A stretch of 64,000 nucleotides of DNA from Mycobacterium colombiense CECT 3035. GTDB taxonomy: Bacteria; Actinomycetota; Actinomycetes; Mycobacteriales; Mycobacteriaceae. How positions within the stretch are numbered: the stretch's first letter is position 1; every line of letters starts with the position of its first letter. This document shows, piece by piece, positions 18,749 through 27,502 of this stretch. Position numbers and translations under genes: made by a program. Under the pieces are notes generated by a model. It was given only the letters and a program-made list of their open reading frames with translations. It did not search any database and was not told the origin of the DNA. The stretch is from contig NZ_CP020821.1 of the NCBI RefSeq assembly GCF_002105755.1, positions 310,001-374,000 of the forward strand, given 5' to 3'.

Positions 18749-19051
18749 ATGCCTACCGACTATGACGCTCCACGGCGTACCGAGACTGACGACGTTTCGG
18801 AGGACTCGCTGGAGGAGCTCAAAGCGCGACGGAACGAGGCGGCTTCGGCCGTCGTCGACGTCGACGAATCTGAAACCGCTGAGAACTTTGAACTCCCTGG
18901 TGCCGACCTGTCTGGTGAAGAGCTGTCGGTGCGCGTGATTCCGAAGCAGGCCGACGAGTTCACCTGCTCGAGCTGCTTTTTGGTGCAACACCGCAGCCGG
19001 CTGGCCAGTGAGAAGAACGGCGTGATGATCTGTACCGACTGCGCGGCCTGA
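18749..19051 (+). CDS. DUF4193 protein, Rv2699c-like zinc ribbon
   Basis: This 100-residue acidic protein is strongly conserved in actinobacteria, with Rv2699c in M. tuberculosis. The N-terminal half is rich in Glu and Asp; the C-terminal half holds two CxxC knuckles, CSSC and CTDC, separated by about 26 residues, which should bind one zinc. It begins MPTDYDAPRRTETDDVSEDS. Its upstream gap (18579-18748) is relatively AT-rich and holds its promoter, divergent from cei. Function is unknown; the zinc ribbon suggests nucleic-acid or RNA-polymerase contact. Confidence 0.88.
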   Translation: MPTDYDAPRRTETDDVSEDSLEELKARRNEAASAVVDVDESETAENFELPGADLSGEELSVRVIPKQADEFTCSSCFLVQHRSRLASEKNGVMICTDCAA

Positions 19052-19060
19052 TAGCCGCAT

Positions 19061-19546
19061 TCACCGTGTCAGGGCCGACAGCACCCGCTCCGGGTGACGG
19101 CAGCTCACCAGCCAGTACGGCGTCGGATCGTCCGGATCGTCGAGTACGGCCAGGATCATCGGCCCCACCCATGCCCTGTGCAGCACGTACGCCGCCGGGT
19201 CGAGTTGCCGGCCCAGGGCGGCGGACTTGGCCGAAGGCGCTATCTCCGCGGACCGGGAGATCACGGTGACCGGCAGATGTGCCTGGCCGGCCCACAGTTG
19301 CACGTCGCCCGGCGCCGCAGGGTCGGCGGTGACCCGGATCTCGATGCGGCCCAGCCACAGCAGCGCGGCGGCCGCCACCGCGAACAGCGCCGCGTACGGC
19401 CACCAGGACGACTGCCGGGTGACGCCCATGTTGAATTCGAAGGCGACGATGCCGGCCAGCGCGAAGGCCGGTGGCCACCACCACCACGGGACCCACAATC
19501 GTTCGCGATACCGCACGTTGTGCGGCGCGACGCGCGTATCGGACAC
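19061..19546 (-). CDS. DUF3093 membrane protein, Rv2698-like
   Basis: This 161-residue protein has exactly the length of Rv2698. Two membrane helices occur near the N-terminus ([18 protein letters not shown] and [18 protein letters not shown]), followed by a soluble beta-rich domain ending [16 protein letters not shown] start at the GTG at 19546, since the longer open frame upstream overlaps dut and has no family similarity. It converges with the DUF4193 gene, nine bases apart, and is divergent from dut by 25 bp. Function is unknown. Confidence 0.87.
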   Translation of the reverse strand: MSDTRVAPHNVRYRERLWVPWWWWPPAFALAGIVAFEFNMGVTRQSSWWPYAALFAVAAAALLWLGRIEIRVTADPAAPGDVQLWAGQAHLPVTVISRSAEIAPSAKSAALGRQLDPAAYVLHRAWVGPMILAVLDDPDDPTPYWLVSCRHPERVLSALTR

Positions 19547-19571
19547 GCAGTCAAGGGTAGTCTGTGGCCCC

Positions 19572-20036
19572 GTGTCGACCAGTCTGGCCATCGTCCGCCT
19601 TGACCCCGAGCTCCCGCTGCCCAGCCGCGCCCACGAGGGCGACGCCGGGATCGATCTGTTCAGCGCCGAAGACGTCAAACTGGAACCCGGGCGACGGGCC
19701 CTGGTGCGGACGGGGGTCGCGGTCGCCATCCCGTTCGGAATGGTCGGCTTGGTGCATCCACGCTCGGGACTGGCTGCGCGAGTTGGGCTTTCGATCGTCA
19801 ACAGCCCGGGTACCATCGACGCGGGCTATCGCGGCGAGATCAAGGTTGCGCTGATCAACCTGGACCCGACCGAGCCGATCGTGGTGCACCGCGGCGATCG
19901 CATCGCCCAGTTGTTGGTGCAGCGGGTCGAACTAGTGGAGTTGGTCGAGGTGTCGTCCTTCGACGAGGCGGGGCTGGCCGAAACATCCCGTGGCGATGGT
20001 GGTCACGGTTCCTCCGGCGGACATGCGAGTTTGTGA
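19572..20036 (+). CDS. dut: Deoxyuridine triphosphatase (dUTPase)
   Basis: This 154-residue protein, the same length as Rv2697c, hydrolyses dUTP to dUMP and pyrophosphate. All five trimeric dUTPase motifs are visible: [34 protein letters not shown] with the catalytic Asp, [10 protein letters not shown], and the glycine-rich C-terminal arm [15 protein letters not shown]. The GTG at 19572 gives the known N-terminus. It leads a short rightward run with the DUF3710 gene 46 bp downstream. Confidence 0.97.
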   Translation: MSTSLAIVRLDPELPLPSRAHEGDAGIDLFSAEDVKLEPGRRALVRTGVAVAIPFGMVGLVHPRSGLAARVGLSIVNSPGTIDAGYRGEIKVALINLDPTEPIVVHRGDRIAQLLVQRVELVELVEVSSFDEAGLAETSRGDGGHGSSGGHASL

Positions 20037-20082
20037 TGCGCCGCGACGATGCACTGCAAGGCGATGAGGAGGAGCGGCGCTG

Positions 20083-20853
20083 ATGGCTCCATTCGGTAAA
20101 CGCACACCCAAAGACGACGACGCCTCCGACACCCCGGTGGCCGGCGAGGTCTCGACCCGCGACGCCGAGGACCCGGCTGCCGAGGAGCTCGAGGGCCCGT
20201 TCGACATCGAAGACTTCGACGACCCCGCGGTCGCGGAGCTCGCCCGGCTCGACCTGGGCTCGGTGCTGATCCCCATGCCGGAGGCCGGCCAGCTGCAGGT
20301 CGAGCTCACCGAAACCGGTGTGCCGAGCGCGGTCTGGGTCGTCACGCCCAACGGGCGCTTCACGATCGCCGCCTATGCCGCGCCCAAGACCGGCGGCCTG
20401 TGGCGGGAAGTGGCCGCCGAGCTCGCCGAATCGCTGCGCAACGACTCGGCCCAGGTCAGCATCAAGGACGGCCCGTGGGGTCGCGAGGTGGTGGGCACCG
20501 CGAGCGGCGTGGTGCGCTTCATCGGTGTCGACGGCTACCGCTGGATGATCCGCTGCGTCATCAACGGCCCGCACGAGACGATGGAAGCCCTGGAGCAGGA
20601 GGCGCGAGCGGCCTTGGCGGACACCGTGGTTCGGCGGGGTGACACGCCGCTGCCGGTGCGCACGCCGCTGACCGTGCAGCTGCCCGAGCCGATGGCGCAG
20701 CAACTGCGCGAGGCCGCCGCCGCGCAACAGGCGGCACAACAGGGCGACGCCCAGCAGGCCGAGGGGCAACAGGCGCCGCCCAGCGAGCCGGCCGCGCGGC
20801 GCAGCGTCGACGGGTCGGCCATGCAGCAGCTGCGCACCACCACCGGCGGCTGA
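20083..20853 (+). CDS. DUF3710 protein, Rv2696c-like
   Basis: This 256-residue soluble protein belongs to DUF3710, always found next to dut in mycobacteria (Rv2696c). It opens with an acidic, disordered stretch (MAPFGKRTPKDDDASD...EDFDDP). A conserved core follows (LARLDLGSVLIPMPEAGQLQ, VTPNGRFTIAAYAAPKTGGLW, VDGYRWMIRCVINGP). The tail, after about 200, is Gln/Ala-rich and low-complexity. Bases 20074-20079 (GGAGCG) may serve as ribosome-binding site. Function is unknown. Confidence 0.86.
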   Translation: MAPFGKRTPKDDDASDTPVAGEVSTRDAEDPAAEELEGPFDIEDFDDPAVAELARLDLGSVLIPMPEAGQLQVELTETGVPSAVWVVTPNGRFTIAAYAAPKTGGLWREVAAELAESLRNDSAQVSIKDGPWGREVVGTASGVVRFIGVDGYRWMIRCVINGPHETMEALEQEARAALADTVVRRGDTPLPVRTPLTVQLPEPMAQQLREAAAAQQAAQQGDAQQAEGQQAPPSEPAARRSVDGSAMQQLRTTTGG

Positions 20854-20858
20854 GCGGA

Positions 20859-21557
20859 CTACAGGTCGGCCAGCGCGCTCAGGCAGGCCGCGCCCAGGGC
20901 GGCCGGGTCCGCGCCGATCTGATCCAGCGTCACGGTCCGCAGCGCCGCACGCGGCGCGGCGGCGACCCAGTCGAGCCCGGCCTGCAACGGATGGATCGGA
21001 TCGTCGACCGCCGACGCCACCCCCAGCGGCGCGGCCAGCCCGGCCAGCTCGTCGCAGCTCGGCGCGACGTAGGCGGCCGCCTCTTCCATGGCGTCGGGCA
21101 GATGGGGCCACTGGGCGCCCCACGACCGGGTCAATTCGTCGGCCAGCCAGGCCGGGCTGGACGCCCGCATCTGGACCGTCGTCGCCGCCAGCCCGTCGGC
21201 GCGCAACTGTGACGCCGAATACCGCGCCGCAAGGGCAGCGGGCGCGGACCCGGGCGCGCCCGCCCAGGCCGGCAGCGCGGCCAGTACCGCGACCGTGCGG
21301 TCGGGATGGGCGAGCGCCCAGGCGGCCGCGACCGCGGCGCCGATCGAGACCCCGCCCACAGCGATCGGCCCTCGGTGGCCCGCGTCATCCAGCGCCGCCA
21401 GGTAGCCCTCGATCAACCGGTCGGGCCGCGGCGACGGGGTCACCAGCCGCGCGCCGAGCTCGGCCAAGGGGCCGGAAAATGCCCGGTCAACGTAGTCGTC
21501 GTCGGAGCCGGTTCCGGGTAACAACACCGTCGTGACACCGCGCAGATCGACCACCAC
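20859..21557 (-). CDS. Alpha/beta-hydrolase-fold protein, Rv2695-like
   Basis: This 232-residue protein is a small alpha/beta hydrolase. The N-terminal loop LLPGTGSDDDYVDRAF replaces the usual HG oxyanion motif. The nucleophile elbow is GGVSIGAAVA. A possible acid is in AVDDPIHP and the expected His is in the same stretch rather than at the very C-terminus. It converges with the DUF3710 gene with a five-base gap. A thioesterase or peptidase-like role is possible, but no substrate can be named. Confidence 0.78.
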   Translation of the reverse strand: MVVDLRGVTTVLLPGTGSDDDYVDRAFSGPLAELGARLVTPSPRPDRLIEGYLAALDDAGHRGPIAVGGVSIGAAVAAAWALAHPDRTVAVLAALPAWAGAPGSAPAALAARYSASQLRADGLAATTVQMRASSPAWLADELTRSWGAQWPHLPDAMEEAAAYVAPSCDELAGLAAPLGVASAVDDPIHPLQAGLDWVAAAPRAALRTVTLDQIGADPAALGAACLSALADL

Positions 21558-21694
21558 CTCTTGATAGTGCCCCGCCGTTCAACTGCGCTCCAACACGACG
21601 TTTGAGTCGGTTGGCGCTGGGGAACCAAGAGGTCTACGGTGTCCGTTGGCATAAATGGAAGCGTCGAGGCTTATCAGCATTGTCAGGAGTGGCC

Positions 21695-22063
21695 ATGGGG
21701 GCCCAAGGGTATCTGCGCCGGCTCACCCGTCGGTTGACGGAGGATCCGGAGCGACTCGACTCGGAGGAACTTTCCGACGAAGTCGCCAGCACCGGCGCGC
21801 AACGCGCGATCGACTGCGAGCGTGGCCAAGAGGTCACGATGGTGGGCACGCTTCGTAGCGTCGAGTGCAACGGCAGGGCCTGCGCCGGCGGAGTGCGCGC
21901 CGAATTGTTCGACGGCAGCGACACCGTCACGCTCGTCTGGCTGGGACAGCGCCGCATCCCCGGCATCGACTCCGGCCGCACCCTGCGAGTGCGTGGGCGC
22001 CTCGGCAAGCTGGAAAACGGAAACAAGGCGATCTACAACCCGCACTACGAAATTCAGCGGTGA
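21695..22063 (+). CDS. OB-fold nucleic-acid-binding domain protein, Rv2694c-like
   Basis: This 122-residue protein matches Rv2694c in length. It starts with a basic helix (MGAQGYLRRLTRRLTEDPE) and continues with an OB-fold: QEVTMVGTLRSVEC...GGVRAELFDGSDTVTLVWLGQRRIPGIDSGRTLRVRGRLG. RecG- and tRNA-anticodon-type OB domains look similar, so single-stranded nucleic-acid binding is plausible. ATG at 21695 follows AGGAG with a five-base spacer. Its stop overlaps the next start (GTGA), indicating translational coupling with the DUF3159 membrane protein. Confidence 0.87.
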   Translation: MGAQGYLRRLTRRLTEDPERLDSEELSDEVASTGAQRAIDCERGQEVTMVGTLRSVECNGRACAGGVRAELFDGSDTVTLVWLGQRRIPGIDSGRTLRVRGRLGKLENGNKAIYNPHYEIQR

Positions 22064-22773
22064 CCGACCCCCAAGATCTGGGGGCAACCCCGCGGGAGTC
22101 GGGCGCGTCGGAACACATGACCTCTAACCGCATCAACCCCGAACGTCTGCTGGCACAGGCAGGCGGGGTCAGTGGCGTCATCTATTCGTCGCTGCCCGTG
22201 GTGGTCTTCGTCGTCGCGTCGAGCGTGTCGGGGCTGGTTCCCGCGATCGTGGCCGCGCTGGGTGTCGCCGCGCTGATCCTGGTGTGGCGGCTGATTCGCC
22301 GCGACTCGCCGCAACCGGCGTTCTCCGGGTTCTTCGGCGTCGCGCTGTGCGCGCTGATCGCCTACGTCCTGGGGGAGTCCAAGGGCTACTTCCTGCTGGG
22401 CATCTGGATGTCGCTGGTGTGGGCCGTGGTGGTCGCGGCGTCGGTGCTGATCCGGCGCCCTCTGGTCGGCTACGGGTGGAGCTGGGCCACCGGGCGGGGG
22501 GACGGCTGGCGCGAGGTGCCCCGGGCCGTCTACGCGTTCGACATCGCGTCGGTGGGCTGGGTGCTGGTGTTCGCCGCCCGGTTCGTGGTGCAGGGGCTGC
22601 TGTACGACGCCGACCGGACCGGATGGCTGGCGGTGGCACGGATCGCGATGGGCTGGCCGCTGACCGTGCTGGCCGCGTTGGCGACCTACGCGGCGATCAA
22701 GTCGGCGCAACGGGCCCTCGCCGCCGCCGACGGCGCCACGGTCGACGTGGAACCCGGCGCCGTCACCGACTGA
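22060..22773 (+). CDS. DUF3159 membrane protein, Rv2693c-like
   Basis: This 237-residue protein starts at the GTG at 22060 that overlaps the previous stop. After a soluble N-terminus come about six membrane helices, including YSSLPVVVFVVASSVSGLVP, IVAALGVAALILVWRLI, GFFGVALCALIAYVLG, and the RIAMGWPLTVLAALATYAAI end. DUF3159 proteins are distantly related to intracellular-septation-type membrane proteins. Coupling to an OB-fold protein is conserved across mycobacteria. It abuts the ceoC-like gene tail to tail, with no spacer. Function unknown. Confidence 0.86.
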   Translation: MTDPQDLGATPRESGASEHMTSNRINPERLLAQAGGVSGVIYSSLPVVVFVVASSVSGLVPAIVAALGVAALILVWRLIRRDSPQPAFSGFFGVALCALIAYVLGESKGYFLLGIWMSLVWAVVVAASVLIRRPLVGYGWSWATGRGDGWREVPRAVYAFDIASVGWVLVFAARFVVQGLLYDADRTGWLAVARIAMGWPLTVLAALATYAAIKSAQRALAAADGATVDVEPGAVTD

Positions 22774-23451
22774 TCAGCCGCCGCCCGGATTGTGGCTGCC
22801 CAGTAGCAGCTTCTGCAGGTCCTCTTCCGCCTCGGCGACCGCGACGAACAGCAGCTCGTCACCGCCCTCCAGCGGCTCGTCCTCCTCGGGCACGATCACC
22901 CGCGGGCCGCGCAGGATCGTCACCAGCGAGGTGTCCCGCGGCAGTTGCAGTTTGCGCACCGGCTTACCGCCCCACGGCGTGTCGTCGGGCAGCGTGATCT
23001 CGACCAGGTTGGCCTGCCCTTTGCGGAATTCCATCAGCCGCACCAGATCACCGACGGCGACGGCCTCTTCGATCAGCGACGCCAGCATGCGCGGCGTCGA
23101 CACCGCCACGTCGACCCCCCAGGCGTCGGTAAACAGCCATTCGTTGCGGGGATCGTTGACCCGCGCCACCACCCGCGGCACCGCGAATTCGGTTTTGGCC
23201 AAAAGGCTTAGCACGACGTTGGCCTTGTCGTCGCCGGTCGCGGCCACCACCACGTCGAACTCGTGCAGGTGCACCGACTCCAGCAGGCTCAGTTCGCAGG
23301 CGTCGCCCAGCCGCCAGTGCGCGGCCGGGATGGCGTCGACGTCGACGTGATCGGGATTACGTTCGATCAGCGTCACATCGTGGCCGTTGCCGATGAGCTC
23401 GCGGGTGACCGAGCGGCCGACCGCGCCGGCGCCAGCTACGGCTACTTTCAT
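22774..23451 (-). CDS. ceoC: TrkA/RCK-type potassium regulator CeoC
   Basis: This 225-residue protein matches Rv2692 (CeoC/TrkB). An N-terminal Rossmann RCK_N domain starts MKVAVAGAGAVGRSVTREL with a GxGxxG nucleotide loop. A C-terminal TrkA_C domain (about 135-220) has ITLPDDTPWGGKPVRKL and ILRGPRVIVPEEDEPL. It is a cytoplasmic gating subunit of a potassium-uptake system that senses NAD(H)/ATP-type ligands. It lies 25 bp downstream of ceoB in one operon. No TrkH/TrkG membrane pore gene is next to it; the divergent APC permease is the candidate partner. Confidence 0.9.
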   Translation of the reverse strand: MKVAVAGAGAVGRSVTRELIGNGHDVTLIERNPDHVDVDAIPAAHWRLGDACELSLLESVHLHEFDVVVAATGDDKANVVLSLLAKTEFAVPRVVARVNDPRNEWLFTDAWGVDVAVSTPRMLASLIEEAVAVGDLVRLMEFRKGQANLVEITLPDDTPWGGKPVRKLQLPRDTSLVTILRGPRVIVPEEDEPLEGGDELLFVAVAEAEEDLQKLLLGSHNPGGG

Positions 23452-23476
23452 CTGCGCCGCTCCTCAACGTTCGAAT

Positions 23477-24145
23477 TCATGACAGGTCTTCGCTGGGTGG
23501 CAGGGCGGCGATGGCCACCGCCTCGGCGGCGCGGCCGGAGATCGCGGCGACGTACACCTGGTCGCCGGCCTGGATCACCGATTTGGGTTCCGGCAACACG
23601 CCGGCCCCGAAACGGATGAGGAAGGCGACCCGGGCGCCGGTGGCCTGCTCGAGATCGGTGACCCGATGCCCGATCCAGTCCTCGTGCAGGACGACCTCGG
23701 ACACCGCGACGGTGCCGGTCGGATCGCGCCACTTGGCCGTCTCGGTCTCGCGCAGCAGCGCGTTGAGCAGCCGGTCGGTGGTCCAGGGCACGGTCGCGAT
23801 GGTGGGAATGCCCAGCCGCTCGTACACCTCGGCGCGCTTGGCGTCGTAGATGCGGGCCACCACCCGCTTGACGCCGAACGTCTCCCGGGCCAGCCGCGCG
23901 GAGATGATGTTGGAGTTGTCGCCGGAGGACACCGCGGCGAACGCGTCCGCCTCCTCGATGCGGGCTCTCAGCAGCACATCTCGGTCGAATCCCTGCCCCA
24001 GCACCCGCTCGCCGGCGTATTCCGGGCTGAGCCGGTTGAACGCGGTGCTGTCCCGGTCGATGACCGCGACGTCGTGACCGATGCGGGACAGACCGTCGGC
24101 CACTGAAGAGCCGACCCGGCCGCAGCCCATCACCACTACTCTCAA
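23477..24145 (-). CDS. ceoB: TrkA/RCK-type potassium regulator CeoB
   Basis: This 222-residue protein matches Rv2691 (CeoB/TrkA). It has the same architecture as CeoC: RCK_N with MRVVVMGCGRVGSSVADGL and the acidic end of beta-2 (VIDRDSTAF), then TrkA_C with IGHRVTDLEQATGARVAFLIRFG. Two diverged RCK proteins in one operon suggest a hetero-oligomeric ring. The gene begins 126 bp from the divergent permease at 24272, so one intergenic region controls both potassium functions. Confidence 0.91.
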   Translation of the reverse strand: MRVVVMGCGRVGSSVADGLSRIGHDVAVIDRDSTAFNRLSPEYAGERVLGQGFDRDVLLRARIEEADAFAAVSSGDNSNIISARLARETFGVKRVVARIYDAKRAEVYERLGIPTIATVPWTTDRLLNALLRETETAKWRDPTGTVAVSEVVLHEDWIGHRVTDLEQATGARVAFLIRFGAGVLPEPKSVIQAGDQVYVAAISGRAAEAVAIAALPPSEDLS

Positions 24146-24271
24146 CTTGAGGTCCTCTCGACCGCGTCCTTAGCCCTTCACCGGCAACCTACGTCGGCCA
24201 GCCGTTTCGGTCGGCGAACATTCTCCTACGAACGCTACCGCCAAACCCGTCTGGGCTTACTCTTGGCTCTC

Positions 24272-26266
24272 GTGTCCAAACTTTCAACCGCCACCCGACG
24301 GTTGCTTATCGGTCGGCCGTTTCGCAGCGACCGGCTGAGTCACACGCTGCTGCCCAAGCGGATCGCCTTGCCGGTGTTCGCCTCCGACGCGCTGTCCTCG
24401 GTTGCGTATGCGCCCGAGGAGGTCTTCCTGATGCTCTCGGTGGCCGGCGTGACGGCGTATGCGCTGACACCGTGGATCGGGCTGGCGGTGGCCGCGGTCA
24501 TGCTGGTCGTGGTCGCCAGCTACCGGCAGAACGTCCACGCCTACCCGTCGGGCGGTGGCGACTACGAGGTGGTCACCACCAATCTCGGTGACACCGCCGG
24601 GCTAGTGGTCGCCAGCGCGCTGATGGTGGATTACGTTCTGACCGTTGCGGTCTCGACGGCCTCGGCGATGGCGAACATCGGCTCGGCGATCCCGATCGTG
24701 GCCCAGCACAAGGTGTTCTTCTGTGTGGTGTCCATCCTGTTGGTGATGGCGCTGAACCTGCGTGGGGTGCGCGAGTCCGGGTTGGCGTTCGCCATCCCGA
24801 CCTATGCGTTCATCATCGGCGTGCTGGTGATGATCGGCTGGGGTCTGTTCCGGATCTTCGTGCTGGGCAATCCGCTGCGGGCCGAGTCCGCCGGATTTCA
24901 GATGCACTCCGCGCACGGCCAGGTCGTCGGTTTCGCGCTGGCGTTCTTGGTGGCGCGGTCGTTCTCGTCGGGGTGTGCCGCGCTGACGGGTGTCGAGGCG
25001 ATCAGCAACGGGGTGCCGGCGTTTCAGAAGCCGAAGTCGCGCAACGCGGCGACCACCCTGCTGATGCTGGGCGGCATCGCGGTGACCCTGCTGATGGGCA
25101 TCATCGTGCTGGCCCAGCAGATCGGGGTCCAGCTCGTCGAGGATCCGGCGACGCAACTGGGCGGCGCGCCCAAGGGGTACTACCAGAAGACCCTGGTCAC
25201 CCAGCTGGCGCAAACGGTGTTCGGCAGCTTCCACATCGGGTTCCTGCTGATCGCCACGGTGACCGCGCTCATCCTGGTGCTGGCGGCCAACACCGCCTTC
25301 AACGGGTTCCCGGTGCTCGGTTCGATCCTGGCGCAGCACAGCTACCTGCCGCGCCAATTGCACACCCGCGGAGACCGATTGGCGTTCTCCAACGGCATCC
25401 TGTTCCTGTCCGGGGCGGCGCTGCTGGCGATCATCGCGTTCCGCGGCGAGGTCACCGCGCTGATCCAGCTCTACATCGTCGGCGTGTTCATCTCGTTCAC
25501 CCTGAGCCAGATCGGCATGGTGCGGCACTGGACCCGGTTGCTGCGCACCGAAACCGATCCGCGGGCGCGGCGCAAGATGATGCGCTCGCGGGTGGTCAAC
25601 ACGGTCGGATTGTTGTCCACCGGTACGGTGTTGCTGGTGGTCCTGGTGACCAAGTTCGCGTCGGGTGCGTGGATCGCGCTGTTCGCGATGAGCCTGCTGT
25701 TCGGAATCATGAAAATGATTCACCGGCACTACAACACGGTGAACCGCGAGTTGGCGGAGCAGGCCGCCGCCCAGGACGACGTCGTCCTGCCCAGCCGCAA
25801 TCACGCCGTGGTGCTGGTGTCGAAGCTGCACCTGCCGACGCTGCGCGCGCTGGCCTACGCCAGGGCCACCCGGCCCGACGTGCTGGAGGCGGTGACGGTC
25901 AGCGTCGACGACGCGGAAACCCGCGAGCTGGTGCACAAGTGGGAAGAAAGCGACATCAGCGTCCCGCTCAAGGTCATCGCCTCGCCGTATCGTGAAGTCA
26001 CCCGTCCCGTCCTGGAATACGTCAGGCGGGCCCGGGAAGAGTCGCCGCGCACCGTGGTGACGGTGTTCATTCCGGAGTACGTGGTGGGCCACTGGTGGGA
26101 GCAGGTGCTGCACAACCAGAGCGCTCTTCGGCTCAAGGGCCGGCTGCTGTTCATGCCCGGCGTCATGGTGACTTCGGTTCCGTGGCAGCTGAGTTCGTCG
26201 GAACGGCGCAAGACCCTGCAGCCGCATGTGGCGCCGGGTGACGCTCGTCGGGGAATCTTCGATTGA
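24272..26266 (+). CDS. APC-superfamily permease, KimA-like potassium importer
   Basis: This 664-residue protein corresponds to Rv2690c. About twelve membrane helices fill residues 25-490, followed by a soluble domain of some 170 residues. The opening LLIGRPFRSD...LPVFASDALSSVAYAPEE, then SYRQNVHAYPSGGGDYEVVTTNLG and LMVDYVLTVAVS, closely parallel the Bacillus potassium-proton symporter KimA (YdaO), which also has a cytoplasmic C-terminal domain. I therefore favour high-affinity K+ uptake over amino-acid transport; this is inference. GTG at 24272 fits the M. tuberculosis N-terminus. Its stop overlaps the next start (TTGA). Confidence 0.83.
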   Translation: MSKLSTATRRLLIGRPFRSDRLSHTLLPKRIALPVFASDALSSVAYAPEEVFLMLSVAGVTAYALTPWIGLAVAAVMLVVVASYRQNVHAYPSGGGDYEVVTTNLGDTAGLVVASALMVDYVLTVAVSTASAMANIGSAIPIVAQHKVFFCVVSILLVMALNLRGVRESGLAFAIPTYAFIIGVLVMIGWGLFRIFVLGNPLRAESAGFQMHSAHGQVVGFALAFLVARSFSSGCAALTGVEAISNGVPAFQKPKSRNAATTLLMLGGIAVTLLMGIIVLAQQIGVQLVEDPATQLGGAPKGYYQKTLVTQLAQTVFGSFHIGFLLIATVTALILVLAANTAFNGFPVLGSILAQHSYLPRQLHTRGDRLAFSNGILFLSGAALLAIIAFRGEVTALIQLYIVGVFISFTLSQIGMVRHWTRLLRTETDPRARRKMMRSRVVNTVGLLSTGTVLLVVLVTKFASGAWIALFAMSLLFGIMKMIHRHYNTVNRELAEQAAAQDDVVLPSRNHAVVLVSKLHLPTLRALAYARATRPDVLEAVTVSVDDAETRELVHKWEESDISVPLKVIASPYREVTRPVLEYVRRAREESPRTVVTVFIPEYVVGHWWEQVLHNQSALRLKGRLLFMPGVMVTSVPWQLSSSERRKTLQPHVAPGDARRGIFD

Positions 26267-27495
26267 CCCGCGAATCGACCCGAGCGCCGCGCGCGGTCCC
26301 GCCCGCCGCGGGAGAGCTGACGCTGACCACCGATGCCCCGGCCAACGGCGGCAGTTGCGTCGCGCACCACGAAGGCCGCGTGGTGTTCGTCCGGTATGCG
26401 TTGCCCGGTGAGCGGGTGCGGGTCCGGGTCACCGCGGACCGCGGATCCTATTGGCATGCAGAGGTTATCGAGGTCATCGATGCGGCACCGGGCCGTGTCG
26501 CGTCGCTGTGCCCCATCGCCGGGGTGGACGGTGCCGGCTGTTGCGATCTGGCCTTCGCCGCCCCTGAGGTGGCCCGCACGCTCAAGGCCCAGGTGGTGGC
26601 CAACCAGCTCGAGCGCCTTGGCAGGCATGCGTGGCGCGGAGAGGCCGAGCCGCTGGGGGATTCCGCGCCGACGGGGTGGCGCACCCGGGTCCGCCTCGAC
26701 GTGGGCCCCGACCGCCGACCGGGCTTTCACCGTTACCACAGCGACGATTTGGTGACCGACCTGCGTTGTGCTCAGCTGCCTGCCGGCATGCTCGACGGGA
26801 TCGCCGACCTCGAATGGCCGCCGGCCGCCCAGCTGCATGTGGCCGTCGACGACGACGGCGCCCGCCACGTGGTGCGCACGCTGCGGCAGGGCAGGCAGAC
26901 CGCGACGAAGGTGGTGGAGGGCCGCTACGAGGCGGTGCAGCGCGTGGCCGGGCGCAGCTGGCAGGTGCCGGTGACCGCCTTCTGGCAGGCGCACCGCGAC
27001 GCGGCGGGGGTGTACAGCGAGCTGATCGCCGATTGGGCGCAGCTGGGCGCCGGCATGCGCGCATGGGATTTGTACGGGGGCGCGGGCGTTTTCGCCGCGG
27101 TGCTCGGCGAAGCCGTGGGCCCGTCCGGGCGGGTGCTCAGCGTCGACACCTCCCGCGCCTCGACCCGCGCCGCCCGGGTCGCCCTGGCCGATCTGACGCA
27201 GGTGCACATCGTCACCGACTCGGTGCGGCGGGCGCTGGCCGCACAGCGTGGGCGCGCCTCAAGAGCGGACGTGGCGGTGCTGGATCCGCCGCGGGCCGGG
27301 GCCGGGCGTGAGATCATCGATCTGCTGGCCGCCGCCGACATCCCGCGGGTAGTTCACATCGGTTGTGAGGCAGCATCTTTCGCCCGCGACATCGGGACCT
27401 ACCTCGGGCACGGCTACACCGTCGAGAAGATCAGGGTGTTCGACGCCTTCCCGCTGACGCATCACACCGAATGCATCGCGCTGCTGACCCGTTGA
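26263..27495 (+). CDS. TrmA/RumA-type RNA (uracil-5-)-methyltransferase
   Basis: This 410-residue protein matches Rv2689c. An N-terminal TRAM domain (about 15-70) is followed by a central linker and a SAM-dependent methyltransferase domain: DLYGGAGVFAAVLGEA as motif I, VLDPPRAGAGREII as the DPPR motif. Cys368 in HIGCEAASFARD is the nucleophile, and Glu403 near the end is the base. Typical RumA cysteines for an Fe-S cluster are only partly visible (LCPIAGVDGAGCCDL). The exact U54 or rRNA target cannot be told. It is translationally coupled to the permease by a 4-bp overlap. Confidence 0.87.
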   Translation: MTRESTRAPRAVPPAAGELTLTTDAPANGGSCVAHHEGRVVFVRYALPGERVRVRVTADRGSYWHAEVIEVIDAAPGRVASLCPIAGVDGAGCCDLAFAAPEVARTLKAQVVANQLERLGRHAWRGEAEPLGDSAPTGWRTRVRLDVGPDRRPGFHRYHSDDLVTDLRCAQLPAGMLDGIADLEWPPAAQLHVAVDDDGARHVVRTLRQGRQTATKVVEGRYEAVQRVAGRSWQVPVTAFWQAHRDAAGVYSELIADWAQLGAGMRAWDLYGGAGVFAAVLGEAVGPSGRVLSVDTSRASTRAARVALADLTQVHIVTDSVRRALAAQRGRASRADVAVLDPPRAGAGREIIDLLAAADIPRVVHIGCEAASFARDIGTYLGHGYTVEKIRVFDAFPLTHHTECIALLTR

Positions 27496-27502
27496 ACCGC
27501 GG

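Noticed and set aside
24146..24271. Possible c-di-AMP (ydaO-type) riboswitch before the KimA-like gene
   Set aside because: The gap is only 126 bp and I saw no conserved ydaO core motifs.
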